DNA of 64,000 bases from Actinophytocola oryzae (GTDB lineage: Bacteria; Actinomycetota; Actinomycetes; Mycobacteriales; Pseudonocardiaceae), in the NCBI RefSeq assembly GCF_004364325.1, contig NZ_SOCP01000001.1, forward strand, positions 806,001 to 870,000, read 5' to 3'. Below the pieces are notes generated by a model. That model saw only the letters and a list, made by a program, of their open reading frames with translations, did no database searches and was not told the DNA's origin. The translations under genes were made by a program, and so were the position numbers. Each line of letters opens with the position of its first letter. Position 1 is the first letter of the stretch. This document shows positions 16,453-24,387 of this stretch, piece by piece.

Positions 16453-18537
16453 ATGGACGACGTCACGTTCGAGGTGATGCGCCACCGGCTGTGGGAGATC
16501 AACAACGAGATCGGCGTGCTGGCCGCGCGGATGGCGGCCTCGCCCGCCGTCTACGAGACCGGCGACTACAACACCGGCATCCTCGACCGGCACGGCAGGG
16601 GGGTGTTCTCCGGGGTCGGGGTGATCCGGATGGCGACCGCGCTCGACCTGGTGGTCGCCGGTGTCCGGGAGGTGTTCGGCGAGGACGTCGGCCCCGGTGA
16701 CGTCTTCCTCACCAACGACCCCTTCGCCGGCGCACTGCACGCCATGGACGTCGCGGTCGTCGCGCCGGTGTTCGTGGGGGACAGGCTCGTGTCGTGGACG
16801 GGGATCGTCTTCCACGAGCTGGACATGGGTGGCCCGACGCCGGGCAGCTGGTCGGTCGGCGCCCGCGACGCCTACCAGGAGCCGCCGCTCATGCCGCCGG
16901 TCCGGGTCGTGCGTGGTGACGTGGTGCAGCGTGACGTCGAGGCCGCGTTCCTGCGCAACTCCCGGGCGCCCGAGGTGCTCGCGATCAACCTGCACGCCAA
17001 GATGGGTGCGCAGGAGCTGGCCAGGGCCCGCATCCAGGAGGTCATCGCCGAGATCGGCGTCGAGGAGTACCTGGAGCTGCTCGACCGGATCCTCGACGAC
17101 GTCCAGGTCGCGGTCCGCGACCAGCTCAGGGCCATGCCCGACGGCAGCTGGAGCGCGTCGACCTACATCGACCACGACGGCGTCGACCCGGTCATCCACG
17201 AGCTGCGGCTCACCGCCGAGAAGCGCGGCGACCGGCTGACCCTCGACTTCACCGGGACGAGCCCCCAGGCGCGCGGCCCGGTCAACTGCGCACGCAGCGG
17301 CCTGGTGGCCGGGGTGCTCGAGGTGCTCGTGCCCGCGTTCTGCGTCGACCTCCCGTGGTCGCACGGCGCGGTCGCCGAGTGCGTGGAGATCATCAGCGAG
17401 CCGGGCACCATCAACAACGCGATCCACCCGGCGCCGACGAGCATGGCGACGGTCAACGGCTGCCAGTCCACGAGCGACCTGGTGTGGCAGGTGCTCGGGA
17501 TGATGAGCGGCTGGGTGCCCGACCGGCGCGACGAGACCATCGCCGTCGGGTACGGCGGCGTCAACTCCGCGGTCTCCAGCGGTCGCCTCGCCACCGGCGC
17601 CCCGTTCGTGATGTCGTGCTCCGGCCTCGGCGGCGGCGCGGCCAGGCACGGTGGCGACGGCGTGGACAGCGGCGGCAACATCATCGCGCCGATCTTCGCG
17701 ATCCCGAACGTCGAGCGGCTGGAGAGCCTGTCGCCGCTGCTGTGGCTGTGGCGCAGGGAGCTGCCCGACAGCGGCGGCCCCGGCCGGTGGCGTGGCGGGC
17801 TCGGCGTCGAGTTCGCGGTGACCGTGCGGGCGCCGGTCACGGAGGCGCGGGTCGTCGCGTTCAGCACGTCCTGGGCGGTCCCCGCGGCACGCGGCGCGCA
17901 CGGCGGCTTCCCGGGTGGCATGCAGAGCAACGTGATCGTGCCAGGCAGGCCCGTGGTCGACCAGCTGCTCGCCGAGGACCTGCACCGGCCGTGGGTCGGC
18001 GCGGAGGACGCGACGCGGGTGGTCAACGGGAAGGTCGAGTTCATCCTGCGACCCGACGAGGTGTGGGTGTCCGCCGGCTCGGGCGGCGGCGGCTTCGGCG
18101 ACCCCCGGACACGCCCGGTCGAGGACGTGCTCGACGACGTGGTCGCCGGGCGGTGCACCCGCGAGCACGCGCTGCGGATGTACGGGGTGCGGGTCGAGGA
18201 GCGCGAGGACGGCGCGGGCGGCGACCTCGTCGCGATCCGCGATTCCGAGCTGCCACCGATCGGCGACGGCGACCGCCACGCGCTGCTGCGCGGACCCTAC
18301 TTCGACTTCGTCGGTGCCGAGCAGTACGCCTGCGCCCGCTGCTCGACCCGGTTCTCCGTCGGCGACACCGGGTGGGTGCTCGAGTTCGGCGACACCGCGC
18401 CGGTGAGCCGCTGGGCGGGCGACGACGGCTACCGCCTGCTGGTGACGTCGTGTCCCGGCTGCGACGCGACGTTCCGCGTCGACGTGCGCAAACCGGGCAC
18501 GACCGAGGGTGACACCAGAGAGAGGCTGACGGTATGA
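16453..18537 (+). CDS. hyuB: HyuB-type subunit with C-terminal CXXC/CXXC extension
   Basis: This 694-residue hydantoinase B/oxoprolinase family subunit starts DDVTFEVMRHRLW. It carries the family signatures GDVFLTNDPF and PSMATVNGC-type loops, and ends its normal domain at GSGGGGFGDP. Ordinary HyuB proteins stop soon after that. Here another 100 or so residues follow, with CARC (627-630) and CPGC (667-670), which would form a zinc ribbon. Acetone-type carboxylases carry a separate small zinc-containing gamma subunit, so the tail may be a fused equivalent; that is inference. SD-like GGGGAGG precedes the ATG. It overlaps the next gene by ATGA. Confidence 0.9.
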   Translation: MDDVTFEVMRHRLWEINNEIGVLAARMAASPAVYETGDYNTGILDRHGRGVFSGVGVIRMATALDLVVAGVREVFGEDVGPGDVFLTNDPFAGALHAMDVAVVAPVFVGDRLVSWTGIVFHELDMGGPTPGSWSVGARDAYQEPPLMPPVRVVRGDVVQRDVEAAFLRNSRAPEVLAINLHAKMGAQELARARIQEVIAEIGVEEYLELLDRILDDVQVAVRDQLRAMPDGSWSASTYIDHDGVDPVIHELRLTAEKRGDRLTLDFTGTSPQARGPVNCARSGLVAGVLEVLVPAFCVDLPWSHGAVAECVEIISEPGTINNAIHPAPTSMATVNGCQSTSDLVWQVLGMMSGWVPDRRDETIAVGYGGVNSAVSSGRLATGAPFVMSCSGLGGGAARHGGDGVDSGGNIIAPIFAIPNVERLESLSPLLWLWRRELPDSGGPGRWRGGLGVEFAVTVRAPVTEARVVAFSTSWAVPAARGAHGGFPGGMQSNVIVPGRPVVDQLLAEDLHRPWVGAEDATRVVNGKVEFILRPDEVWVSAGSGGGGFGDPRTRPVEDVLDDVVAGRCTREHALRMYGVRVEEREDGAGGDLVAIRDSELPPIGDGDRHALLRGPYFDFVGAEQYACARCSTRFSVGDTGWVLEFGDTAPVSRWAGDDGYRLLVTSCPGCDATFRVDVRKPGTTEGDTRERLTV

Positions 18538-19304
18538 GGTACTGCAGGTACGAGACGGCGGACGGCCCCAGGTGGGGTGTGGTCGACCCGTCGACCTCGG
18601 AGGTGACCGCGCTGCGTGGCGACCCGATCGTCTCCGTCGAGACGGACGGTCCCGCCGGTCCGGTGGCCGACCTCCGGCTGCTCGCGCCCGTCACGCCCGC
18701 GCTGATCGTGTGCGCGGGCCGCAACTACGGCGCGCTGCTCGCCGAGCGGGGCTGGGACCGGCCCGCGGTGCCGAGCCTGTTCCACAAGTCCCCGAACACG
18801 CTCGTCGGCCCCGGCGCGGCGATCCGCTGCCCGGACGACGCGCGGGACGTGGCGCACGAGGGTGAGCTGGCGGTCGTCATCGGCAGGCGGCTCAGCGGCG
18901 CGGGCGAGGAGGAGGCCGCCGCCGCGGTGTTCGGCTACAGCTGCGCGAACGACGTGACCGTCCGGGACTGGCTGCACCCGACACCGCAGTGGGTCCTGGC
19001 CAAGAGCACCGACTCGCACTGCCCGATCGGCCCGTGGGTCGAGACCGACGTCGGCGACCCGACGACACTGCACGTCCGCACCACCGTCAACGGCGAACCG
19101 CGCCAGGACGGCGACGTCGGCGATCTCGTCTTCCCGATCCCGAGCCTGCTCGCGTTCATCAGCCGCACCATCACTCTTCTGCCGGGTGACGTGGTCCTGA
19201 CCGGTTCACCCGCGGGTGTCGGCGAGCTGCACCCGGGCGACGTCGTGTCGGTCGAGGTCGACCGCATCGGCATGCTGACCAACCCGGTCGAGCACTGGGC
19301 GTGA
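18534..19304 (+). CDS. Fumarylacetoacetate hydrolase family protein (second of two)
   Basis: This 256-residue FAH-fold protein is shorter at its N-terminus and clearly different from the paralogue at 15549-16421. Visible motifs are VCAGRNYGALLAERGW, the acidic cluster AHEGELAVVIGRR, YSCANDVTVRDW, and GDVVLTGSPAGVG at the C-terminus. It is the last gene of the hyu block and is coupled to hyuB. Two different FAH enzymes in one operon suggest two consecutive C-C (or C-N) cleavage or hydration steps. Confidence 0.9.
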   Translation: MRYCRYETADGPRWGVVDPSTSEVTALRGDPIVSVETDGPAGPVADLRLLAPVTPALIVCAGRNYGALLAERGWDRPAVPSLFHKSPNTLVGPGAAIRCPDDARDVAHEGELAVVIGRRLSGAGEEEAAAAVFGYSCANDVTVRDWLHPTPQWVLAKSTDSHCPIGPWVETDVGDPTTLHVRTTVNGEPRQDGDVGDLVFPIPSLLAFISRTITLLPGDVVLTGSPAGVGELHPGDVVSVEVDRIGMLTNPVEHWA

Positions 19305-19392
19305 CCTGTGGCGCCCCCTTTCGCCCAGCCGGGTAACCGAAAGGAGGGTACGGTCACGTGATCCGCATGCCGAAGTTCGTTGGAGGGTGCTC

Positions 19393-19758
19393 GTGCAGAT
19401 CCAGGTCAACACCGACCACAACATCAATGGTGGCGAGAAGTTGGCTGCCTACGTGACGACCGAGCTGGAGTCGAGCCTTTCGCGGTTCGACCGGTGGTTG
19501 ACCCGCGTGGAAGTCCACTTCAGCGACGACGCGGCAGGCCGGGCCGAGGCCGAGGACATGCGCTGCGTCATCGAGGCCCGCCCGGCAGGCGCCCAGCCCG
19601 TCGCGGTGACCCACCACGCGGGCTCGGTCGACGACGCCTACAACGGCGCGGCGATGAAGCTGGAGAAGGTGTTGGACACCAAGTACGCCCGCGCGCACGA
19701 CCACAAGGGCGCCGACTCCATCCGCCACATGCCGGCGCCCCCGGAGGACCTGAACTGA
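19393..19758 (+). CDS. HPF/RaiA-type ribosome-associated protein, short form
   Basis: This 121-residue protein starts QIQVNTDHNINGGEK and contains a single S30AE/sigma-54-modulation fold (VEVHFSDDA, DDAYNGAAMKLEKVLD). Family members sit on the small ribosomal subunit during stress and promote hibernation. The long actinobacterial HPF has an extra C-terminal dimerisation domain that is missing here. The GTG at 19393 has GGAGGG six bases upstream; a GTG two codons earlier is possible. It stands alone. Confidence 0.8.
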   Translation: MQIQVNTDHNINGGEKLAAYVTTELESSLSRFDRWLTRVEVHFSDDAAGRAEAEDMRCVIEARPAGAQPVAVTHHAGSVDDAYNGAAMKLEKVLDTKYARAHDHKGADSIRHMPAPPEDLN

Positions 19759-19764
19759 CCAGGG

Positions 19765-20760
19765 TCAGCTGACACCCTCGGCCAGCGCGACCACCTGCTG
19801 CCTGGTGAAGTCGGCAGGTACCTGCAGCTGGAAGGCCCGGCCGTCGGGCAGGGGAGCCTGCAGCATCCACCGCTTCCCGGGAACCAGCACGAGATCACCG
19901 GGCCGGCCGTGCACGGACACGGCGACGGACTCGCGAGGGCCGCCCTCGACCGCGTGCCCGTAGTCCGGCACGAGTCCGAGCATGGTGCTGACGTCGATGG
20001 CGCGGTCCGGGTTGTCCGGATCCCGCAGTGAGGTGACCGCGCCGTCGCCGTCCGGCCCTGCTCCCTTGAAGCCCCACAGCTCCCATCCCGCCGGGGCGAC
20101 GCTGATGTCGAGGCTCAGCCGCTCGTCCGTGTCGACCAGGGTGTCGGCGAGTGAACGCACGGTCCGCTCGTCGGCGAAGTCGCCCATGCCGGTGATCCTG
20201 ACCCACTGGCCGGGCGACCGTTCCCAGGTGAGCGACACGTCGTGGTAGGCGGGTTCCTGCTGGTCGACCTTCCCGACCACGGCCGGTTTGCCGTCGTAGA
20301 CCGCCTCCCGGTTGGCGGCATCGCGGCTGTCCGGCCTGCTCGTGAAGGCGGTGACGTAGATGTCGCTCAACTCCTCGCCACGCCGCTCGTCGGCGTCCTT
20401 GTAGACCGCCGCGATCCACCCGTGCTCCCCGGTGAACGTCGGTGCGACCACACCGTCCGGGATCGGGTCCAGCGCGGGTGGCAGCGCCGGCATGTGGAAC
20501 TCGACCAGCGCAGGCGCCCTGTCGGTCGCGGGTGGCAGGCCGGGTTCGTCGGTGCCGCCGGTCGCGACGACTCCGGCGACGGCGGCGGCTGCGGCGGCCG
20601 TCGCCGCGATGATGACCGCCCGGCGCCGGAACCGGCCGGGCGCGGTGGAGGCCGTGGCGTGGATCTCGGTCAGCAGATCGGCGCGGGCCCTGGCGAGCAC
20701 GTCGTCGGTCAGCGGGGTCGGCGCGGGACCGTGCTCCTGGATCATGGTGAACTCGTTCAT
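19765..20760 (-). CDS. Membrane protein coupled to an ECF sigma factor (CU044_5270-like)
   Basis: This 331-residue protein has a short cytoplasmic N-terminus (about 45 residues), one membrane segment (AVIIAATAAAAAAVAGVVAT) and a long extracytoplasmic domain of unknown fold. Its ATG overlaps the stop of the ECF sigma gene (ATGA at 20757-20760). That arrangement is typical of actinobacterial sigma/accessory pairs in which the membrane protein modulates the sigma factor. No zinc-binding anti-sigma motif (HXXXCXXC) is visible, so calling it an anti-sigma factor would be speculative. Confidence 0.8.
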   Translation of the reverse strand: MNEFTMIQEHGPAPTPLTDDVLARARADLLTEIHATASTAPGRFRRRAVIIAATAAAAAAVAGVVATGGTDEPGLPPATDRAPALVEFHMPALPPALDPIPDGVVAPTFTGEHGWIAAVYKDADERRGEELSDIYVTAFTSRPDSRDAANREAVYDGKPAVVGKVDQQEPAYHDVSLTWERSPGQWVRITGMGDFADERTVRSLADTLVDTDERLSLDISVAPAGWELWGFKGAGPDGDGAVTSLRDPDNPDRAIDVSTMLGLVPDYGHAVEGGPRESVAVSVHGRPGDLVLVPGKRWMLQAPLPDGRAFQLQVPADFTRQQVVALAEGVS

Positions 20761-21353
20761 GCTGTCTCCTCCTCGGTAACAAGCCAGCGGTCGCCCAGGT
20801 GGTCGCGGACCCGGCCCCGGGCGCGGTGCAGCCGGGACCGGACGGTGCCGACCGGGATGCCCAGCGCCGCGGCGATCTCGGCGTAGGACAGCTGCGGATA
20901 GGTCCACAGCAGCAACACGTCCAGGTCCTCGCGGGGCAGCGCGGCCAGTGCGTCGGCCAACCCACCCCGCAGCGCCTGGGCGTCGACCCGGCCCGCCACC
21001 TCGCCCAGCTCGGTCGTCGACTCGACGTGCCCGGCCGCCCGGCCGAACGCGCGGTACCGGCGCTCCTCGTCGCGGGCGTGCCTGCGCACCAGGTTGGTGG
21101 CGATGCCGTACAGCCACGCCCGAACCGGCGCTCGGCCCGGGACGTAGCCGGTCCGGCCGCGGAACGCCAGCAGGAACGTCTCGCTCACCAGGTCGTCCGC
21201 CAGCGTGCCGACCCGCCGCGACAGGTACCCGTGCACGACCGGGGCGTACCGGTCGAAGAGCGCCGCGAACCGTTCCGGGGCGGCCAGCGACTCCGCCAGC
21301 AGGTCCTCGTCCGTGACGTCGGGAGGCGGCTGAGCCCGTGTAGACATGGTCAT
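20757..21353 (-). CDS. ECF RNA polymerase sigma factor
   Basis: This 198-residue sigma-70 family protein has region 2 (FAALFDRYAPVVHGYLSRRV, then DDLVSETFLLAF) and region 4 with its helix-turn-helix (SYAEIAAALGIPVGTVRSRL). It directs RNA polymerase to stress or envelope-type promoters. The start could be the ATG at 21353 or at 21347. A short hairpin (CCGAAG/CTTCGG, 21366-21382) separates it from the phosphoesterase gene upstream, so it probably has its own promoter. It is coupled to the downstream membrane protein gene. Confidence 0.93.
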   Translation of the reverse strand: MTMSTRAQPPPDVTDEDLLAESLAAPERFAALFDRYAPVVHGYLSRRVGTLADDLVSETFLLAFRGRTGYVPGRAPVRAWLYGIATNLVRRHARDEERRYRAFGRAAGHVESTTELGEVAGRVDAQALRGGLADALAALPREDLDVLLLWTYPQLSYAEIAAALGIPVGTVRSRLHRARGRVRDHLGDRWLVTEEETA

Positions 21354-21383
21354 GCACCCTGTTGCCCGAAGTCGCGCTTCGGT

Positions 21384-21755
21384 TCAGCTCTCCGGCGTGG
21401 CCTCGTCCTGGTCGTTCGTGCGCCGCAGGAGCCAGTCGGTGCCGGTGTCGATGAGGACGTACCGCACGTGGCCGCGGCGGCCGTGCAGGGTGAAGATGAA
21501 CCGCCGCGGTGTGCGATCGTGCTCCTCCCACCACCCGGTGTCCGCGATGCTCTTGTTCTGGTCCTCGTAGTCGAGGTGGTCGAGGTCGTGGTCGGGCACG
21601 GCGATCGCGAGCCGGTTCTGGCCCGGCGCCCCGGGCAGCCCGCGTGGGACGGCCCACGAACGCAGGACGCCGTCCTCCTCCAGCCGCAGGTCGAAGTGCG
21701 GCCGGGGCTTGCGGTGGTCGTGCAGCACGAAGGCCGGCCGACCGCGTGCGTCCAT
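21384..21755 (-). CDS. Stand-alone LigD-type 3'-phosphoesterase domain protein
   Basis: This 123-residue protein matches the phosphoesterase domain normally found at the N-terminus of the NHEJ ligase LigD. The signature PHFDLRLEEDGVLRSWAVPR holds the metal-binding His and Asp and the Arg of the active site; a further His-containing segment is AVPDHDLDHLDY. No polymerase or ligase domain follows, and no ku gene is nearby. Such domains trim 3' phosphate or ribonucleotide ends. The ATG at 21755 has GGGAG six bases upstream. Confidence 0.82.
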   Translation of the reverse strand: MDARGRPAFVLHDHRKPRPHFDLRLEEDGVLRSWAVPRGLPGAPGQNRLAIAVPDHDLDHLDYEDQNKSIADTGWWEEHDRTPRRFIFTLHGRRGHVRYVLIDTGTDWLLRRTNDQDEATPES

Positions 21756-21841
21756 GCCCACTCCCGATCGAAGACTGCGCGTGGCTCAGCCTAACGGGGC
21801 AGGGCAGGTGTCGGGCGGTGGCCGCCGGGGCATACAGGGCC

Positions 21842-22183
21842 ATGGACGTTGACGGGATGGAAGACCTCAGGAGGTTCGTCCTCGACCGGCTCGCCGAGGA
21901 CGAGGCGCGCGCAGGCCGGGACGAGCTCCCCCTGCTGGACGAGGCGGAACGCCGGGGGACGCTGGCGGTGCTCCGCGCCGACGAGGGCGGCCTGCTGCTC
22001 GTGCCGGGGCCCGCGGAGGCACAGGACGGACAGCCGCCCGTGCCGTTCGCGGAGAAGGCGGCGCTGCTGCGCGAAGAGGTGGTGACAGGCGCCGACGACT
22101 CGACCCTGCTCCTGCTCGCGCGTGCCTACGAGACCGACCACGGCTGGCAGGAGGAGTGGCGCACCAACAGCCCCCAGCCGTGA
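21842..22183 (+). CDS. Small DUF6221-like protein
   Basis: This 113-residue acidic protein of unknown function begins MDVDGMEDLRRFVLDRLAEDE and ends HGWQEEWR. That pattern (an N-terminal amphipathic helix, a central variable segment and a terminal EEW) recurs in many small actinomycete proteins. No motif suggests an activity. The ATG at 21857 is an alternative start. It converges with the PnuC-family gene, with only four bases between their stops. Confidence 0.6.
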   Translation: MDVDGMEDLRRFVLDRLAEDEARAGRDELPLLDEAERRGTLAVLRADEGGLLLVPGPAEAQDGQPPVPFAEKAALLREEVVTGADDSTLLLLARAYETDHGWQEEWRTNSPQP

Positions 22184-22187
22184 ACCG

Positions 22188-22823
22188 TCACGCGGTCGAG
22201 GCGACCTGGCCCGGCGCGGCCTCCCGGCGTGCCGCCCGGCGCCAGGTCCACAACCCGTTGACCACCAGGACGGCGAACACCACGTAGACGAGCGCACTGA
22301 AGTACAGGTGCGAGGAGATCTGCAGGGGAACGCCGATCGCGTCGACGACCAGCCACGTGACCCAGAACTCGACGAGCCCCAGGCTCTGCAGGAGAAACGC
22401 GAGGGCGGTCCCGACGAAGATCGCCGCGTCCGGCCACGGCGCCCACGAGGCGTCGAGCGCGTCCAGCACGAGCGCGAAGGCCACCGTGCCGACCACGAAC
22501 GCACCAACGGCGGCGAGCCGCTCGCGGGTGGTGCCGGTCCGCACCGGCACACCGAGGACCGGGTCGCGCCGACGCGCCCACACCCACCACCCGTAGACGG
22601 CGATGACGCCGACGATCACCTGCCGCACGGCCAGCCCGCCGAGGTGCGCGGAGGCGTAGACCCCGAACAGCAGCGCAACGGAGACCAGCTGCACGGGCCA
22701 GGTCCAGAGGGTGCGCGAGCGGGCGAGGAACACCACCGCGATGGCGAAGATCTGGCCGATCATCTCGGCATAGGACATGGTCTGTCCCAGGAACGGAATC
22801 CCGTTGTCCAGCAAGACGTGCAC
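22188..22823 (-). CDS. PnuC-family transporter, probably for riboflavin (RibM-like)
   Basis: This 211-residue membrane protein has about seven helices and the PnuC-family aromatic motif WTWPVQL in an early helix. PnuC proteins classically carry nicotinamide riboside, but family members in actinobacteria (RibM) carry riboflavin. An FMN riboswitch lies directly upstream (22842-22963), so riboflavin is the more likely substrate. The GTG at 22823 has GAGAGG six bases upstream. No rib biosynthesis gene is adjacent, consistent with a salvage transporter. Confidence 0.85.
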   Translation of the reverse strand: MHVLLDNGIPFLGQTMSYAEMIGQIFAIAVVFLARSRTLWTWPVQLVSVALLFGVYASAHLGGLAVRQVIVGVIAVYGWWVWARRRDPVLGVPVRTGTTRERLAAVGAFVVGTVAFALVLDALDASWAPWPDAAIFVGTALAFLLQSLGLVEFWVTWLVVDAIGVPLQISSHLYFSALVYVVFAVLVVNGLWTWRRAARREAAPGQVASTA

Positions 22824-22841
22824 GACGACCTCTCAGCCCCG

Positions 22842-22963
22842 CGTGTTCCTCCCATCCGGACTGTGACCGTCGGCCCCGGAATCCCACCGGGTCAACCATC
22901 CGCGGGTGCGGACGGGTCGCGGGCTGTACCGCCGGCTCGGAGTTCCACCGACCCCGGAACACG
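22842..22963 (-). promoter_or_regulatory. FMN riboswitch (RFN element)
   Basis: Read on the minus strand, the closing stem CGTGTTCC pairs with GGAACACG at the far end. Between them lie hallmark RFN segments: GTGGAACTCCGAGCCGGCGG, AGCCCGCGA, GGTGGGATTCCGGGGCCGAC and AGTCCGGATGGGAGGAACAC. These closely match the conserved FMN aptamer. It sits 18 bp before the GTG of the PnuC-family gene. GAGAGG, the ribosome binding site, lies in that short spacer, so translational control is likely. FMN binding should repress expression. Confidence 0.92.
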
Positions 22964-23028
22964 CATCACATCCACCCTGCCCCGGCCCCGAACCGCCGAC
23001 AGCACGTTGTGAGCAACCCCACGACCGT

Positions 23029-24270
23029 TCAGGGGCGCACGTCCGCGGGGTCGAGGTGGTGGGCCTCGTTGGACGACCTCGTTGCCCGAGTGCCGCGGTC
23101 GGTGCCCGCGGACCACAGCAGGATCACCAGGCCGGCCGCGGACAGGGCCGCGCCGACCAGGGCAGGCGCGCGGTGGCCGTAACCGGCGGCGATCACGATC
23201 CCGCCGAGCCACGCGCCGATCGCGTTGGCGAGGTTCAGTGCGGCGTGGTTCATCGCCGCGCCGAGGGTGACGGCGTTGCCCGCGACGTCCATCAGTCGCA
23301 GCTGCAGGTTGGTGACCGTGACCGAGCCGATCGCGGTGACCAGGAAGACCACGGGCATCAGCCACCAGCCGTACGGCGCGACCGCCCAGAAGACGACCAT
23401 GGTGACCGCGGACGCGACGCTCGACCAGATCAGCGACCTCAGCACCGACCAGTCGGCCAGCTCGCCGCCGACCCACGTGCCGAACGTCATGCCGAGTCCC
23501 AGCGCCAGCAGGAACAACGGCACCGTGCCCTCGCTCAGCCCGCCGACCTCGGTCACCGTCGTGGCGATGTAGGAGTACACGGCGAACAGGCCGCCGAACC
23601 CGATCGCGCCTGCAGCCATCGTGAGCCACACCTGCCCTCGGGCGAAGAACTCGCGGGCCTCGCGGCGGCCGTTCGTGCCACGGTCGCCCGCCACCGACGG
23701 CACGAACGCGAGGACCAGCACGACGGTCAGCAGCGCCAGGCCCGCCGCCAGCACGTACGCCGCCCGCCATCCGAAGTGCTGCCCCACCCACGTGGCCGCG
23801 GGGACACCGACCACGTTCGCGACGGACAGTCCCAGCATCACGCTCGCGATGGCCCTGCCGCGTCGCTCCGGCGGGGCCAGGCTCGCCGCCACCAGGCTGG
23901 CTGTCCCGAAGTACGCGCCGTGCGGCAGGCCGTCGAAGAAGCGGGCCGCGAACAGCAGGCCGTAGGACGCCGCCGCCGCGCTCACCAGGTTGAACACCCC
24001 GTAGGCCGCCATGAGCGCGACCAGCAGCCCACGCCGGGGCAGCCGGGCGGCGAAGAACGACAGGATCGGCACCCCGACCACGACGCCGAGGGCGTACGCC
24101 GAGATCACGTGGCCCGCCGTCGGCTCGGAGACGTCGATCCCGTCGGCGATCCTCGGCAGCAGACCCATGGTGACGAACTCGGTCGTGCCGATCGTGAACC
24201 CGCCGACCGACAGGGCCAGCACGGCGACCCCGTACCGGCGACCACCGGACGGGGCTGGTGACGATGTCAT
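23029..24270 (-). CDS. MFS transporter, DHA1/AraJ-like exporter
   Basis: This 413-residue protein has 12 predicted helices. The first helix region is SVGGFTIGTTEFVTMGLLP, and the cytoplasmic loop 2-3 motif reads ARLPRRGLLVAL. The TTEF element near the N-terminus is typical of the AraJ/sugar-efflux/chloramphenicol branch of MFS exporters. The ATG at 24270 was chosen because the 13 residues before it lack family support. No regulator is adjacent. The exported compound cannot be told. Confidence 0.88.
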   Translation of the reverse strand: MTSSPAPSGGRRYGVAVLALSVGGFTIGTTEFVTMGLLPRIADGIDVSEPTAGHVISAYALGVVVGVPILSFFAARLPRRGLLVALMAAYGVFNLVSAAAASYGLLFAARFFDGLPHGAYFGTASLVAASLAPPERRGRAIASVMLGLSVANVVGVPAATWVGQHFGWRAAYVLAAGLALLTVVLVLAFVPSVAGDRGTNGRREAREFFARGQVWLTMAAGAIGFGGLFAVYSYIATTVTEVGGLSEGTVPLFLLALGLGMTFGTWVGGELADWSVLRSLIWSSVASAVTMVVFWAVAPYGWWLMPVVFLVTAIGSVTVTNLQLRLMDVAGNAVTLGAAMNHAALNLANAIGAWLGGIVIAAGYGHRAPALVGAALSAAGLVILLWSAGTDRGTRATRSSNEAHHLDPADVRP

Positions 24271-24387
24271 CGAGGACTCTCTGAGCGGTGTGGACCATGG
24301 ACGCGCCACAGTCCAACACGCACTCGAGGTCCGACGCCGCGAAACGTCGGGACGATCACGTCCCGGCGCTGGAGTGCGATGAGGACG

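Noticed and set aside
16300..18279. Long minus-strand open frame through hyuB
   Set aside because: Antisense to hyuB, no recognisable motif, His/Arg/Asp-rich; not a gene.
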